DNA of 64,000 nt from DATNPX01 sp036702975. GTDB lineage: Bacteria > Cyanobacteriota > Vampirovibrionia > Obscuribacterales > Obscuribacteraceae. The stretch spans positions 1 to 64,000 of the forward strand of contig DATNPX010000016.1 in assembly GCA_036702975.1 (NCBI GenBank). The letters run 5' to 3'. Of this stretch, positions 34,656-43,588 are shown piece by piece. The position numbers were made by a program, and so were the translations under genes. Below the pieces are notes generated by a model, which did no database searches, had not been told where the DNA came from, and worked only from the letters and a program-made list of their open reading frames with translations. Positions within the stretch are counted from its first letter, which is position 1. The number at the start of each line of letters is the position of its first letter.

Positions 34656-35549
34656 CCTTCTGAAGAGAGATCTATAGATGAGGGAAAAAGGCGGCGAAGC
34701 CCCGTTAGAACGGCGTTTAGCTGCCATGTAAGAAATTTTCCGAAATTTCAAAACATCAGCCCAGATGCCATTCTCCGAGATCGCATCTCCAATTTTTAGC
34801 CTGAGAAATTTTCCCGAAAATTTTTGCCAAAAACACCTTCTTCGGGCGCGCAAACGCTCGAAATCAGTTCGACAGATTAAACCCGCAAACACTTACCAGT
34901 CTTGCCATTGCCGTCGGCAAGCGAAAAGACGTACAGCGACCGGTTGTGCAAATCGTTTCCAAATCGTTTTCTAACCGCGAAAACACTCAGTTTTTCGAAA
35001 CGAAAACGTAACCGAAAAACGACACCAGGTCGGCGCTTCCACCCATAAATATAGAATCATTAAGATCTGCCTGTACTAATCAACTAAGCATTAGGATGCT
35101 TATACAACTCCGGTTGAAGGAATCGACAAGTGATTTAGGGAATATCGACTGACTGAAGTAAGAAGCACACAAAAACGAAGAACCATATGTGGTGCTAACG
35201 CTATATGCGGTGCGTGCAAGAAGATCGAATTCGATATTTCCCCGTAAGTTTAAAAGCTTACGTAGGCTCTTGGCGCAAGCAATCAGGCGTAAAAGCAAGC
35301 CCGAAAGAGCTATGATTTCCATCAGCGAAAGTAAAATCTCACGGCAAACCGAGGTTCATAGCGTTAAACAGAAGCTCAAACTGCAACTGAAAAGCGACAC
35401 GCCTCACCAAATATTCTTACTGGCAATGCGGCAGATAATAATCGTTCCCGTCGATCCTGGTTTGCCGTTCCGGCGGGTGGGAACAGACTTTATAAGAGAA
35501 GAATTTATCCATCACCATCCCGATAAATCAGTCGATGAAGGAGCTTGCA
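34656..35549. other. 890-nt non-coding stretch before the ABC-OmpA-PspA-AAA cluster
   Basis: No frame here has both a ribosome binding site and a recognisable protein. The stretch holds many A/T-rich repeats: GAAATTTTCC-type direct repeats at 34732-34749 and 34804-34823, a tandem 11-mer CAAATCGTTTC/T at 34949-34970, and TTTTTCG/CGAAAAA inverted elements near 34992-35020. TATAAG at 35491-35496 may be a -10 for the cluster. The size and repeats make it a likely regulatory region or a decayed gene. Confidence 0.45.
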
Positions 35550-37292
35550 ATGAAGTCCGATAAAAAGTCATTGTGTTCGGTAATGACATACATGATTTTG
35601 GCGACGTCCCTGAATATGCCGAGCGCATGGGCGTTAGACAAGAATGCAATCCAATATGAACAGCCAAAGCCTCTGTCTGATATTTTGCAGGGGACGAAAG
35701 CGCAGCCGGTTAAGGGCGGACCGATCAGAGTTCCGACGATTACTTGGCCAGGTGACGTCGCAACTGTCGACACAGACATGGAGGGGCTTTTCAAGCAAGA
35801 AGGCCTCGACGTCAAACTATTCTGCGAAAACGATTTTGCAAAACAAGTACGCGGATTCATCCAAGGTGACACGCCCTTCTTGCGGGGCACCATGGGGATG
35901 ATCAACTCCGCTTGCGAAGCTTGCAACAAAGCTGGGGTCGACATGGTTGTCATCTACCAGCTCACCTGGAGTGACGGCGGCGACGTAATGGTTGTTCGCC
36001 CCGGCATCAACGGCTTGTCAGATTTGAAAGGCAAAAACATCGCCTTGCAACTTTACGGTCCTCACATGGACTTCCTCACAACTTTGCTCGCCAAAGCGAA
36101 CATGAAACCGACCGACGTCCACATGCGGTGGCTCAAAGAACTATCCGTACCTTCGTACGATACGCACGGGAGGATAGTAGATCCGCGCTCCGCATTCGAG
36201 GCAGCACCTGATCTAAACGCGACCATGGTGATAAGCCCTGACGCAAGCGCTCTCACTTCCGGCGGTAAAGTCGGAACTGGTGCAGAGGGTTCTGTAAAAG
36301 GAGCCAAGATCCTTCTATCGTCTAAAAGCGCAAACAGAGTTATAGCGGACGTCTATGCCGTTCGAGCAGACTACTTCAAAAACAATCGCGACAAAGTTGA
36401 AAAATTCGTCCACGCTCTGATGTTAGGACAAGAGCGGTTCTCGAATCTTCTGAAAGACAAGAACTCAAACCAATCGAAGTACCAACAACTTCTTTCGCAC
36501 TCGGCAGATTTGTTGTTTGGTTCACCAAAAGCGGTGCCTGACGTTGAAGGATCGCTCGGCGATTGCCAATGGGTAGGATTCTCAGGCAACGTTGAATTCT
36601 TCACCGGCAAAAATACACTGCGTTCGTTCAGCAAGTTGAAGGACGAGATTCAATCAAACTTCGTCAAGCTAGGCTTGATGCGAAGCACTGCCGCCTTGAA
36701 TCAGGCAAACTGGAACTATCAAAAACTTGCGTCAGGCATGAAGAACGCTCAGATGGCAGCGGCCATCAAACCAACGTTTGATACGGCCAAGACGCAGAAA
36801 GCGGTAGAGAAAGAGATTGCTGCCGCCGGCAAGAATGAGATGGGTAGCCTCTACTCATTTGAGATTTACTTCGCTCCTCGGCAAGCAGCGTTCACTCCAA
36901 GCGAATATCAAGATGCCTTCAAGAAGGCTTTGGAGATATCGCAAACCATGGGTGGTGCCCTCGTAGTCATCGAAGGACACAACGCTCCTGACGCATTGAA
37001 CAAAGCCAAATCAGATGGTGCAAGCGACGCACAGATAGCGCTCATCGAACAAGCGGCGAAAAACCTCTCCTATCAACGCGCTGTTGCCGTGCGTCAAGCA
37101 TATCTAGATTACTGCAAACAGCAGAATATAAAAGTCGACGAGTCACAATTCCTCGCCGTCGGTGTAGGTACCAAGTCTCCCAAGTTCCCAGTACCCGCCA
37201 CTGAAGAGCAGTGGAACGCCAATCGCCGAGTCGTTTTCCGCGTTAAAGCGGTGGAGACCGAACTTGACTCATTCAAGCCTGCTGGTAAGTGA
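35550..37292 (+). CDS. Substrate-binding protein fused to a C-terminal OmpA-like domain (1)
   Basis: A signal peptide ending near SAWALD is followed by an NMT1/NitT-type binding fold (IRVPTITWPGDVATVDTDME, FIQGDTPFLRGTMGMINSAC, LSDLKGKNIALQLYGPHMDF, ISPDASALTSGG) to about residue 380. A linker leads to an OmpA/MotB-type peptidoglycan-binding domain (YSFEIYFAPRQAAFTPSEYQ, VVIEGHNAPD, SYQRAVAVRQAYLDYCKQQN, WNANRRVVFRV). The protein would tether ligand sensing to the cell wall. ATG 35550 has AAGGAG at 7-nt spacing; an in-frame ATG at 35535 does not. It opens the cluster that runs to 47819. Confidence 0.85.
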   Translation: MKSDKKSLCSVMTYMILATSLNMPSAWALDKNAIQYEQPKPLSDILQGTKAQPVKGGPIRVPTITWPGDVATVDTDMEGLFKQEGLDVKLFCENDFAKQVRGFIQGDTPFLRGTMGMINSACEACNKAGVDMVVIYQLTWSDGGDVMVVRPGINGLSDLKGKNIALQLYGPHMDFLTTLLAKANMKPTDVHMRWLKELSVPSYDTHGRIVDPRSAFEAAPDLNATMVISPDASALTSGGKVGTGAEGSVKGAKILLSSKSANRVIADVYAVRADYFKNNRDKVEKFVHALMLGQERFSNLLKDKNSNQSKYQQLLSHSADLLFGSPKAVPDVEGSLGDCQWVGFSGNVEFFTGKNTLRSFSKLKDEIQSNFVKLGLMRSTAALNQANWNYQKLASGMKNAQMAAAIKPTFDTAKTQKAVEKEIAAAGKNEMGSLYSFEIYFAPRQAAFTPSEYQDAFKKALEISQTMGGALVVIEGHNAPDALNKAKSDGASDAQIALIEQAAKNLSYQRAVAVRQAYLDYCKQQNIKVDESQFLAVGVGTKSPKFPVPATEEQWNANRRVVFRVKAVETELDSFKPAGK

Positions 37293-37309
37293 TCCCCAAG
37301 GAGTGGACC

Positions 37310-38107
37310 ATGAAATTAGTTCAACGAGTCAAACTTCCCTGCCTTGTGCTGCTTGCATCTTTGCTTGCCAGCGGGTGCAGCAGTTCGTCGAGCAACCAAG
37401 ATTCGACAGAGCCAAGCAAAGTGAAAAAGGTCGATCTGCTCGAAGAAGATTCTTCTAGCGGTGCAGATACTTCTGGTTCCGTAAGCTCCGAAACGTCTGG
37501 CGAAAAATCATCCTCCTACTTGAAGCGAAACTTCTACTTCGTATTTGACGGCTCAGGATCGATGAAGGACGCTCCACCAGCATCAGACGGTGGTGACACT
37601 CAATTCAATTCAAAGATTGTCGCTGCAAAATGGGCTGTACGTGAATTTCTCCAGAAGGTCCCGCAGGACGTCAATCTTGGTCTATTTGTATTCGACCGAG
37701 ATGGTGAACGCCAGGTGATACCACTTGGTCCGAACAATCGGGCGCAGTTTCTCGCCGCTATCGAACGGATTCGTGCCAGTGGCGGAACGCCACTGGGTGA
37801 TGCCATCAACCAGGGAGCAACTGCTCTGGCCAAGCAGTATAAGCGTCAGATGGGATACGGTGATTACCGCCTCATCGTTATCACTGACGGTGAAGCTAGC
37901 GACCATATCAACACCGGCATTGCGCAGGCAGCCAAATACAACATTCCGATCTATACCATCGGGTTCGGTATCGGTCCAAACCATTCGTTGAGAAAATATT
38001 CGATTTCGTATCGGTCGGCAGATTCCGCCCAACAAGTAAAAAGCGCGCTAGAGGAAGCGGCCGCCGAACTAGACGTTTTCGACGCCCCGACCTTCAAGAA
38101 GAAATAA
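37310..38107 (+). CDS. VWA-domain lipoprotein
   Basis: A lipoprotein signal with lipobox LLASGC, a Ser/Asp-rich linker of about 60 residues, and one von Willebrand A domain. The metal site is complete: FVFDGSGSMKD (DxSxS), Thr in ASGGTPLGDAI, and Asp in VITDGEASDH. AAGGAG lies 6 nt before ATG 37310; the longer frame from 37289 overlaps the upstream gene. It is predicted to sit at the outer face of a membrane, where metal-dependent binding to the OmpA-fused binding proteins encoded on either side is plausible but not shown. Confidence 0.88.
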   Translation: MKLVQRVKLPCLVLLASLLASGCSSSSSNQDSTEPSKVKKVDLLEEDSSSGADTSGSVSSETSGEKSSSYLKRNFYFVFDGSGSMKDAPPASDGGDTQFNSKIVAAKWAVREFLQKVPQDVNLGLFVFDRDGERQVIPLGPNNRAQFLAAIERIRASGGTPLGDAINQGATALAKQYKRQMGYGDYRLIVITDGEASDHINTGIAQAAKYNIPIYTIGFGIGPNHSLRKYSISYRSADSAQQVKSALEEAAAELDVFDAPTFKKK

Positions 38108-38155
38108 AACCTTGTCCCGACCACAAACAAATCAAGCGAAGTTAGAGAACTAGTT

Positions 38156-39691
38156 ATGAATCGTAATCTGATAGGAGCGCTATTAATCCTTTTCCTCGGG
38201 TTGTGCGGCATTGCTGCCTACAAGCTGATTACTGGTTACATCACCGAGAAACAGGGCGGGCAGGCTAGCGACTCCAAGGTGAATACGACCATCCGCATGG
38301 GTGGCGACAGTTATCTCGGCTACTTCTTTATCAACTCTCCCGAAATGAAAAGACAAGCGGCTAAGCGCGGTTTGGCCGTCGACTTCACAAATGATGGTGG
38401 CACTTATGCACCACGACTGGAAAAATTCAATAAAGGCGAATATGACTGCATTGTTTTGCCGATTAACAGTTATATTCAGCATGGATTGAAATACAACTAT
38501 CCTGGTGTAATCGTTGCGTCCATCGCTGAATCCAAAGGCGCTGACGCGATTGTGGGCTTCGCCAACAAATTGCCGACGGGCAAAATTTCCGACCTCAACG
38601 ACGCATCGCTCAAAATTGTTTACACCGGCGAAAGTCCTTCCAGCTTCCTTTTAGACTTGACCATCGTCGACTTCGACTTATTCAACCTGACTCGCACAGA
38701 TACCTGGAGACAAGAAGTCAACGGTTCAGACCAAGCCTACCAACGCGCCAAGAACCATGATGGCGACGTATTTGTAATGTGGGAACCAGACGTATCACGC
38801 GCCTTGCACGATGTAGATGGACTCAAGCCCATCTGGGGCTCCGATGGCTTCAACGGTTACATAGTCGATGTCTTCGTCTTCCGCAGAGATTTCGTCAGCT
38901 CCCATCGCGAGGACCTGGTCAGCTTTTTCGAAGCTTATTTCAACACAATGAAGTCGTACTACAGCGACCACCAGCGAATGGTCGATGACATGAAACAAGC
39001 TACCGGACTGAAACAAGAAGAAATCGAGCCGATGCTGAAAAAGATTGCCTGGCATGACTTGCACGAGAACGCAAGCCACGAATTTGGGCTCAATACAGGT
39101 GCAGGCAATACTGCGGTCGAAGGCGTGGTAAATACAATTATCGCCTGTACCAACGTGCTGGTGAAAACAGGAAAACTGAAAAAAGACCCCCTTGGAGACC
39201 CGTACAAAATCGTCAACTCTTCCATTTTGAAGTCAGTGCAAGGACAGTTGCCGGCTGAAATTGGTTCTGGAGCCCGCAAACACGAATTCGCCAACCTGTC
39301 CCCGAAACAGTGGCGCAACTTGCACGAAATAGGTGTTATGAGAGTAGAACCAATCTCATTTAAGCAAGGCACCTCCGAGCTAAGTTCGCAAGGCGACGAA
39401 GATGTTGACCACATCGCCGAGTCTCTAGCCAATAACTATCCAAACGACCGCGTAATGATTTTGGGTCATACGGGCGCAGGAAGCGATGAGAAAGAGAGTG
39501 TGCGGCTTTCACAAGAACGCGCAGAAGCTGTAATGCAGCGGTTGATCGCCGTCCATCAAATCCCAGCGAACCGCATGCTAGCCAAGGGGATGGGCTCTTC
39601 ATCGCCGCCTCCGAGACGCCCAGATGAAAATCAACGTGCATACATGTACCGTTTTCCTCGTGTAGAGTTCAAACTATATGCGGACAATTAA
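38156..39691 (+). CDS. Membrane-anchored substrate-binding protein fused to OmpA-like domain (2)
   Basis: An N-terminal membrane anchor (LIGALLILFLGLCGIAAYKL, uncleaved) is followed by a periplasmic binding fold (TIRMGGDSYLGYFFINSPEM, the segment YDCIVLPINSYIQHGLKYNY, ISDLNDASLKIVYTGESPSS, MWEPDVSRALHDVDG). A C-terminal OmpA domain starts near residue 400 (ISFKQGTSELSSQGDEDVDH, MILGHTGAGSDEKESVRLSQ, ERAEAVMQRLIAVHQIPANR). Public annotation calls such proteins phosphate ABC transporter substrate-binding/OmpA family. It is distinct from the first fusion in having an anchor instead of a cleaved signal. The next gene's start lies near its 3' end. Confidence 0.85.
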   Translation: MNRNLIGALLILFLGLCGIAAYKLITGYITEKQGGQASDSKVNTTIRMGGDSYLGYFFINSPEMKRQAAKRGLAVDFTNDGGTYAPRLEKFNKGEYDCIVLPINSYIQHGLKYNYPGVIVASIAESKGADAIVGFANKLPTGKISDLNDASLKIVYTGESPSSFLLDLTIVDFDLFNLTRTDTWRQEVNGSDQAYQRAKNHDGDVFVMWEPDVSRALHDVDGLKPIWGSDGFNGYIVDVFVFRRDFVSSHREDLVSFFEAYFNTMKSYYSDHQRMVDDMKQATGLKQEEIEPMLKKIAWHDLHENASHEFGLNTGAGNTAVEGVVNTIIACTNVLVKTGKLKKDPLGDPYKIVNSSILKSVQGQLPAEIGSGARKHEFANLSPKQWRNLHEIGVMRVEPISFKQGTSELSSQGDEDVDHIAESLANNYPNDRVMILGHTGAGSDEKESVRLSQERAEAVMQRLIAVHQIPANRMLAKGMGSSSPPPRRPDENQRAYMYRFPRVEFKLYADN

Positions 39692-39704
39692 CGGAGGCAT
39701 CGAG

Positions 39705-40694
39705 ATGGCGGGTGGTTTTGACTCAAGGCGTTATCGCTATGCGCCCAAGCCAGAACTAGGAAAGAAACCGCAGGCATCAGACTTCACAGGTGAAGCGGTG
39801 TCTAGGGCTGTCTTGAAGGAGACTCTCGAGCATCCGGCAACAATATATCCGGCAGCCGGTAGCGCAGTGGCACTGGCCTGGACGCTCATGGTCGGACTGT
39901 CGCCAGCCTCTGTCGCGTTCGGTCTGGGTTGCGCATTCATCGGCGCCAGCTCGTTTATTTACAACTATGTGATCAAGGGTCCAGATCGCGCCACCGCTTA
40001 TATTGCAAAATTGCGCGAACTGCGCCGAACCCACTCTCTCATAGAACTGGATGACCTCGGGCAAAAATGCCGGAAGGCGGGGCTAAGAGAAGGTTTCACC
40101 GAAGCTGGCGAACTGAAGGACGTCTACCAGCACCTGACAGGTTATTTGGAATCTCATAAGGACAGCATGTCCGCGGACCGCTTTTTGATCCTGGCGGAAG
40201 ATACATTGCAGGAAGCGATTCGAATTCTTAATCAAGCGCTCGAAATTTACTCCTCTGTTGAAGCGATGGATGTGCAAGAGCTGCAAAACGAGATCGCCTC
40301 GTTGAAACATACCCGCGGCACAGTCGACGACAAAAACCCCATGGCTAAAGCGATAGATTCTCAGATTGAGTCAGGCGAAAAACGTATGAGCTTGTACACC
40401 CAACAACAAAGCGAATTGACTCAGCTGTTCTCGCAGATCAGTGACATTGAGTCTGCCTTACGCTCGTCTTATGTCGACCTGGTTGGAATGCAAAATCAGA
40501 GTCTGTCTGCAAAACTCAATGACAATGAAGGCGCAGCCGGTCGATTGAAATCGGCCGTAGAAGTAGCTCGGCGCGTAGAAGCAAGGTTGAGAGGGGATGA
40601 CAACGAAGATCAAGCACGCAGAGAAAAGTATTTAAAGGCATACCAAAACACCGTAAACCAAGAGACAAGCCAATCCCGAGAGGAGCAACAATGA
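39705..40694 (+). CDS. Membrane-anchored coiled-coil protein
   Basis: The N-terminal 40 residues are polar. Two closely spaced membrane helices follow (TIYPAAGSAVALAWTLMVGL and ASVAFGLGCAFIGASSFIYN), and then about 240 residues of charged helix with heptad character (QELQNEIASLKHTRGTVDDK, QQSELTQLFSQISDIESALR). The layout, a membrane hairpin with a cytoplasmic coiled coil, recalls XpaC-like proteins that accompany TelA/PspA genes, but I cannot confirm the family. GGAGG sits 7 nt before ATG 39705. The stop overlaps the PspA-like start by 4 nt (ATGA), so the two are made together and likely interact. Confidence 0.7.
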   Translation: MAGGFDSRRYRYAPKPELGKKPQASDFTGEAVSRAVLKETLEHPATIYPAAGSAVALAWTLMVGLSPASVAFGLGCAFIGASSFIYNYVIKGPDRATAYIAKLRELRRTHSLIELDDLGQKCRKAGLREGFTEAGELKDVYQHLTGYLESHKDSMSADRFLILAEDTLQEAIRILNQALEIYSSVEAMDVQELQNEIASLKHTRGTVDDKNPMAKAIDSQIESGEKRMSLYTQQQSELTQLFSQISDIESALRSSYVDLVGMQNQSLSAKLNDNEGAAGRLKSAVEVARRVEARLRGDDNEDQARREKYLKAYQNTVNQETSQSREEQQ

Positions 40695-41494
40695 ACTTTT
40701 TTCAATCACTCTGGCGGTTCGTTACCTTTTACCAATTCCGCAAAGCAATGGGTCTCGCACGTGCAGCCGATGCCCAGTTCACATCCAGCGCCGACGGTAT
40801 CTCCGATGCCTTCGATATTCATCGCGAGCAACTGATTAAAGAGTACAAAGAGTTCCTCAATGCTCTGAGCGAAGTTGAAACTGCAGTCGAACAAAAGAGA
40901 AATCGACTCGAGCAGGTCAAGAAAAACAAGAAAAACTCGGAGAAGGCTCTGGAAGGCGCATTGACCTTGTATGAGCAAGCGCAAACTGCCGGCAACAAAC
41001 AGCAAATGGAAGATGCTGAATCTGACGGCAACACTTTCCGTGCCGAAGTCAACAAGTTTGCAGAGCAAGAGAAAGAACTCACTGAAGACATAGCAGAACA
41101 AGAAGGACGCCTCGGCAAGCTGGAAAACCGCTTGAGCTCAATGCAGGCCGAGATCGCTAAATTGCCTAGTGATAAGGCCGATGCCATCGCTGATTTCGTT
41201 TCCAACAAGAAGTTGCTCGAAGCCAATGAGCGTCTAATGGGGTTGAAATCGAGACTCGATGCAGGTCCCATCGATGCTGTACGCAAAGCAAACGACGAAC
41301 TGGCAGCCAAGGCTCGCGTGTCAAATAGACTCGCCGGTACAGATTCCGATGAGAAACGGAACAAGTATCTGCAAGCGGGCGAAACGTCGGCCGCATCGAC
41401 CGACTTCCAGAAGATGCTTGCTGCTCGTAAGGCAGAACGAGAGCAGTCTACTGGAGCCGCTCAACCAACAACTGAAGATCGTCCGAAAATATAG
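40691..41494 (+). CDS. PspA/IM30-like coiled-coil protein
   Basis: The N-terminus MNFFQSLWRFVTFYQFRKAM is amphipathic, as in PspA/Vipp1 membrane-binding helix 0. A long, nearly continuous coiled coil follows (ALSEVETAVEQKRNRLEQVK to EDIAEQEGRLGKLENRLSSM), then a disordered Ala/Thr tail. PspA/IM30 proteins form ESCRT-III-like polymers that protect damaged inner membrane. The length of 267 residues is close to the family's 220-250. Clear sequence identity to canonical PspA is low by eye, so this is a family-level call. The AAA+ ATPase 3.2 kb downstream is a candidate remodeller. Confidence 0.65.
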   Translation: MNFFQSLWRFVTFYQFRKAMGLARAADAQFTSSADGISDAFDIHREQLIKEYKEFLNALSEVETAVEQKRNRLEQVKKNKKNSEKALEGALTLYEQAQTAGNKQQMEDAESDGNTFRAEVNKFAEQEKELTEDIAEQEGRLGKLENRLSSMQAEIAKLPSDKADAIADFVSNKKLLEANERLMGLKSRLDAGPIDAVRKANDELAAKARVSNRLAGTDSDEKRNKYLQAGETSAASTDFQKMLAARKAEREQSTGAAQPTTEDRPKI

Positions 41495-41594
41495 TGCAAT
41501 AAAAAAAAAGATAGAACACAAAAACAACAAAGACTCAGACCATTAGGGACCCCAGTTACAAACACCAACCAAACAAAGGATATAGGAGTTCACA

Positions 41595-42674
41595 ATGAAG
41601 AAATCGATTGCGACAGCCTTAGTCATGTGCCTGGCACTGATGACGGCCGGTCGACCGAGTGAAGCAGCTGACGCTAAGAAAAAGCACCTCACTCTCGCTG
41701 TGTCAATCTATGCAGGGTGGATGCCGTGGTACTACGCCAAAGAACAAGGCATCTTGAAGAAATGGGCGGACAAGTACAACTTAGACATTGACTGCAAATA
41801 CATGGACTACGCTCCCAGTCTTGACGCCTTCGTCGCAGGGCAAGCCGACGCCTGTGTAATGACCAATATGGAAGCCCTAGACATGCCTGCATCCGCCGGC
41901 GTCGACACTTCTGCGATCATCATGGGCGACTACAGCAACGGCAACGACGCCATTCTCACCCGCAACAAACTAGACCTTCCGCAACTCAAAGGGAAGAACG
42001 TCTATCTCGTAGAAAAGACAGTCTCGCAATATCTCTTGAGCCGAGCGCTCGAAAAAGACAAGATGAAAGAATCCGACGTGAAGATAGTCAATGTTTCTGA
42101 TTCCGATATTGCACCATCCTTCCTGGCGAGCAAAGACCAGCAAGCTGTCGTGACCTGGAACCCCATGGTCATGGAGATTGAAAAAAATCGTGGAATCACC
42201 AAGATATTCGATTCGTCGAAAGTTCCTGGCGAGATTCAAGATCTTTGTGTCGTCAATACAAAAGTGCTGAACGCTAATCCTGACTTTGCCCGCGCCCTAG
42301 TCGGTTGCTGGTACGAAGTTCTCGGAGTCATGTCTTCGCAAGGCGATAAATCAGAGGCAGCGATCAAAAAAATGGCCGAGCTCTCCAAGGCATCGCCTGC
42401 GGAATTCAAATCTCAAATCAAAACGACCGCTCTGTATTACACTCCGCAAGACGCAGCCAAATACATGAAGTCGGAAGAGTTGAAGGGTAAGCAAGACCTC
42501 GTCCGCAAGTTCTGTTTCGCTCACAATCTTCTCGGTGAAAACGCCAAGTCGGTAGATGTTGTCGGCATCGAGTACCCAGATGGCAGCGTGCAGGGCGACA
42601 AAAACAAAGTGAAGATGCGCTACGTGGCTAAATACATGGAAGAAGCCGCAGCTGGCAAAATCTCGCTCAAATAA
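41595..42674 (+). CDS. ABC transporter substrate-binding protein (urea-carboxylase-associated type)
   Basis: A signal peptide ending near PSEAAD is followed by a NitT/TauT-class fold closely matching the pattern of the urea-carboxylase-region binding proteins: LAVSIYAGWMPWYYAKEQGI with LKKWADKYNLDI, the segment VAGQADACVMTNMEALDMPA to GVDTSAIIMGDYSNGNDAIL, LKGKNVYLVEKTVSQYLLSR, and VVTWNPMVMEI. Such transporters are proposed to import urea or related small amides, but no urea carboxylase is in the window. GGAG lies 6 nt before the ATG. A terminator-like hairpin just after the gene should make this protein more abundant than its permease. Confidence 0.88.
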   Translation: MKKSIATALVMCLALMTAGRPSEAADAKKKHLTLAVSIYAGWMPWYYAKEQGILKKWADKYNLDIDCKYMDYAPSLDAFVAGQADACVMTNMEALDMPASAGVDTSAIIMGDYSNGNDAILTRNKLDLPQLKGKNVYLVEKTVSQYLLSRALEKDKMKESDVKIVNVSDSDIAPSFLASKDQQAVVTWNPMVMEIEKNRGITKIFDSSKVPGEIQDLCVVNTKVLNANPDFARALVGCWYEVLGVMSSQGDKSEAAIKKMAELSKASPAEFKSQIKTTALYYTPQDAAKYMKSEELKGKQDLVRKFCFAHNLLGENAKSVDVVGIEYPDGSVQGDKNKVKMRYVAKYMEEAAAGKISLK

Positions 42675-42686
42675 GGGAAACGCAAC

Positions 42687-42724
42687 GAAAGCGGCAGACT
42701 GACACCCTGTCGCTTTCTGTTTTC
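42687..42724 (+). terminator. Attenuating hairpin between binding-protein and permease genes
   Basis: GAAAGCGGCAG (42687-42697) pairs with CTGTCGCTTTC (42707-42717), 11 bp including one G-T, with a 9-nt loop, and TGTTTTC follows. It is a likely partial terminator that lowers expression of the permease, ATPase and downstream genes relative to the binding protein. Confidence 0.6.
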
Positions 42725-42757
42725 TCGGGCACCACCGGCGAGTCAGGAGACAGGACA

Positions 42758-43579
42758 ATATTTCGCACAGATACTAAGCTGCCCAAATGGCTCAAAATAA
42801 CACTTAGCCTATTGCCTTTCGTTCTAGTGATCGGATTGTATCTCTTCGGCTCATATCACCTGCGCGCACTAGAGGCACAAGATCTCGACGCAGCCACAGC
42901 GTCGTCTAAATTGATGCCAACACCGCCTGAACTGTGGGACGGTTTCAGTCGCGCAGCATTCGAGAAAGAGTCAAACGGTGACTTACGTTTATGGGTTGAC
43001 ACTGGGGCATCGATACAGAGATTTGCAATTGGAATGTTGTTCGTCGCATCCGGCATCGTAATCGGGCTATACATGGGCACTTTCCCTTTCGTAGAGGCAC
43101 TCTTTTACCGCTTTTTTGTATTCTTCGACAAAGTTCCACCACTACTTTTACTGCCAATTTTATTCATCGTGTTTGGTGTAGGAGAACTTTCAAAAATCGC
43201 CCTGGTGGTAATAGGGGTGCTACCGGGAGTGGTGCTAGATGCTCACGGACGCACGAAAGAGATTCCACACGAACAGTTTTACAAAGCACAAACGCTTGGT
43301 GCCAGCGAAACCGAAGTGGCGTGGCGTGTGGTCTTCCCACAAATCTTTCCAAAAATGCTCGGTACACTGCGTCTAAATTTCAAGGCTGCTTGGGTGTATG
43401 TCATCGCCGGTGAAAGCATTGCCGCCTCATTGGGTATCGGTTATCGCATATTCGTGTTGAGACGCTACGTCGCGATGGACATAATCATCCCTTATGTTAT
43501 TTGGGCGACGGTCTTGATGTTCGTCCTCGACTATCTGTTTCAACTCTGGGAGAACCACTACGAGTGGGTCGGAAAGTGA
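42758..43579 (+). CDS. ABC transporter permease (NitT/TauT type)
   Basis: This inner-membrane permease has about six helices, including KWLKITLSLLPFVLVIGLYL, FAIGMLFVASGIVIGLYMGT and PPLLLLPILFIVFGVGELSK. The ABC-permease coupling loop is present as FYKAQTLGASETEVAWRVVF followed by PQIFPKMLGTLRLNFKAAW. The sequence homologous to permease N-termini begins upstream of the first usual start codon (TTG 42812). GGAG sits 8 nt before an in-frame ATA at 42758, so I infer a rare AUA start. If TTG 42812 is used instead, half of the first helix is lost. The ATPase gene follows after 9 nt. Confidence 0.8.
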   Translation: MFRTDTKLPKWLKITLSLLPFVLVIGLYLFGSYHLRALEAQDLDAATASSKLMPTPPELWDGFSRAAFEKESNGDLRLWVDTGASIQRFAIGMLFVASGIVIGLYMGTFPFVEALFYRFFVFFDKVPPLLLLPILFIVFGVGELSKIALVVIGVLPGVVLDAHGRTKEIPHEQFYKAQTLGASETEVAWRVVFPQIFPKMLGTLRLNFKAAWVYVIAGESIAASLGIGYRIFVLRRYVAMDIIIPYVIWATVLMFVLDYLFQLWENHYEWVGK

Positions 43580-43588
43580 GGTAGAGCG

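Noticed and set aside
35189..35563. 124-codon plus-strand frame before the cluster
   Set aside because: It has no ribosome binding site, no domain and a scrambled basic composition. It runs into the true start of the OmpA-fusion gene in another frame.
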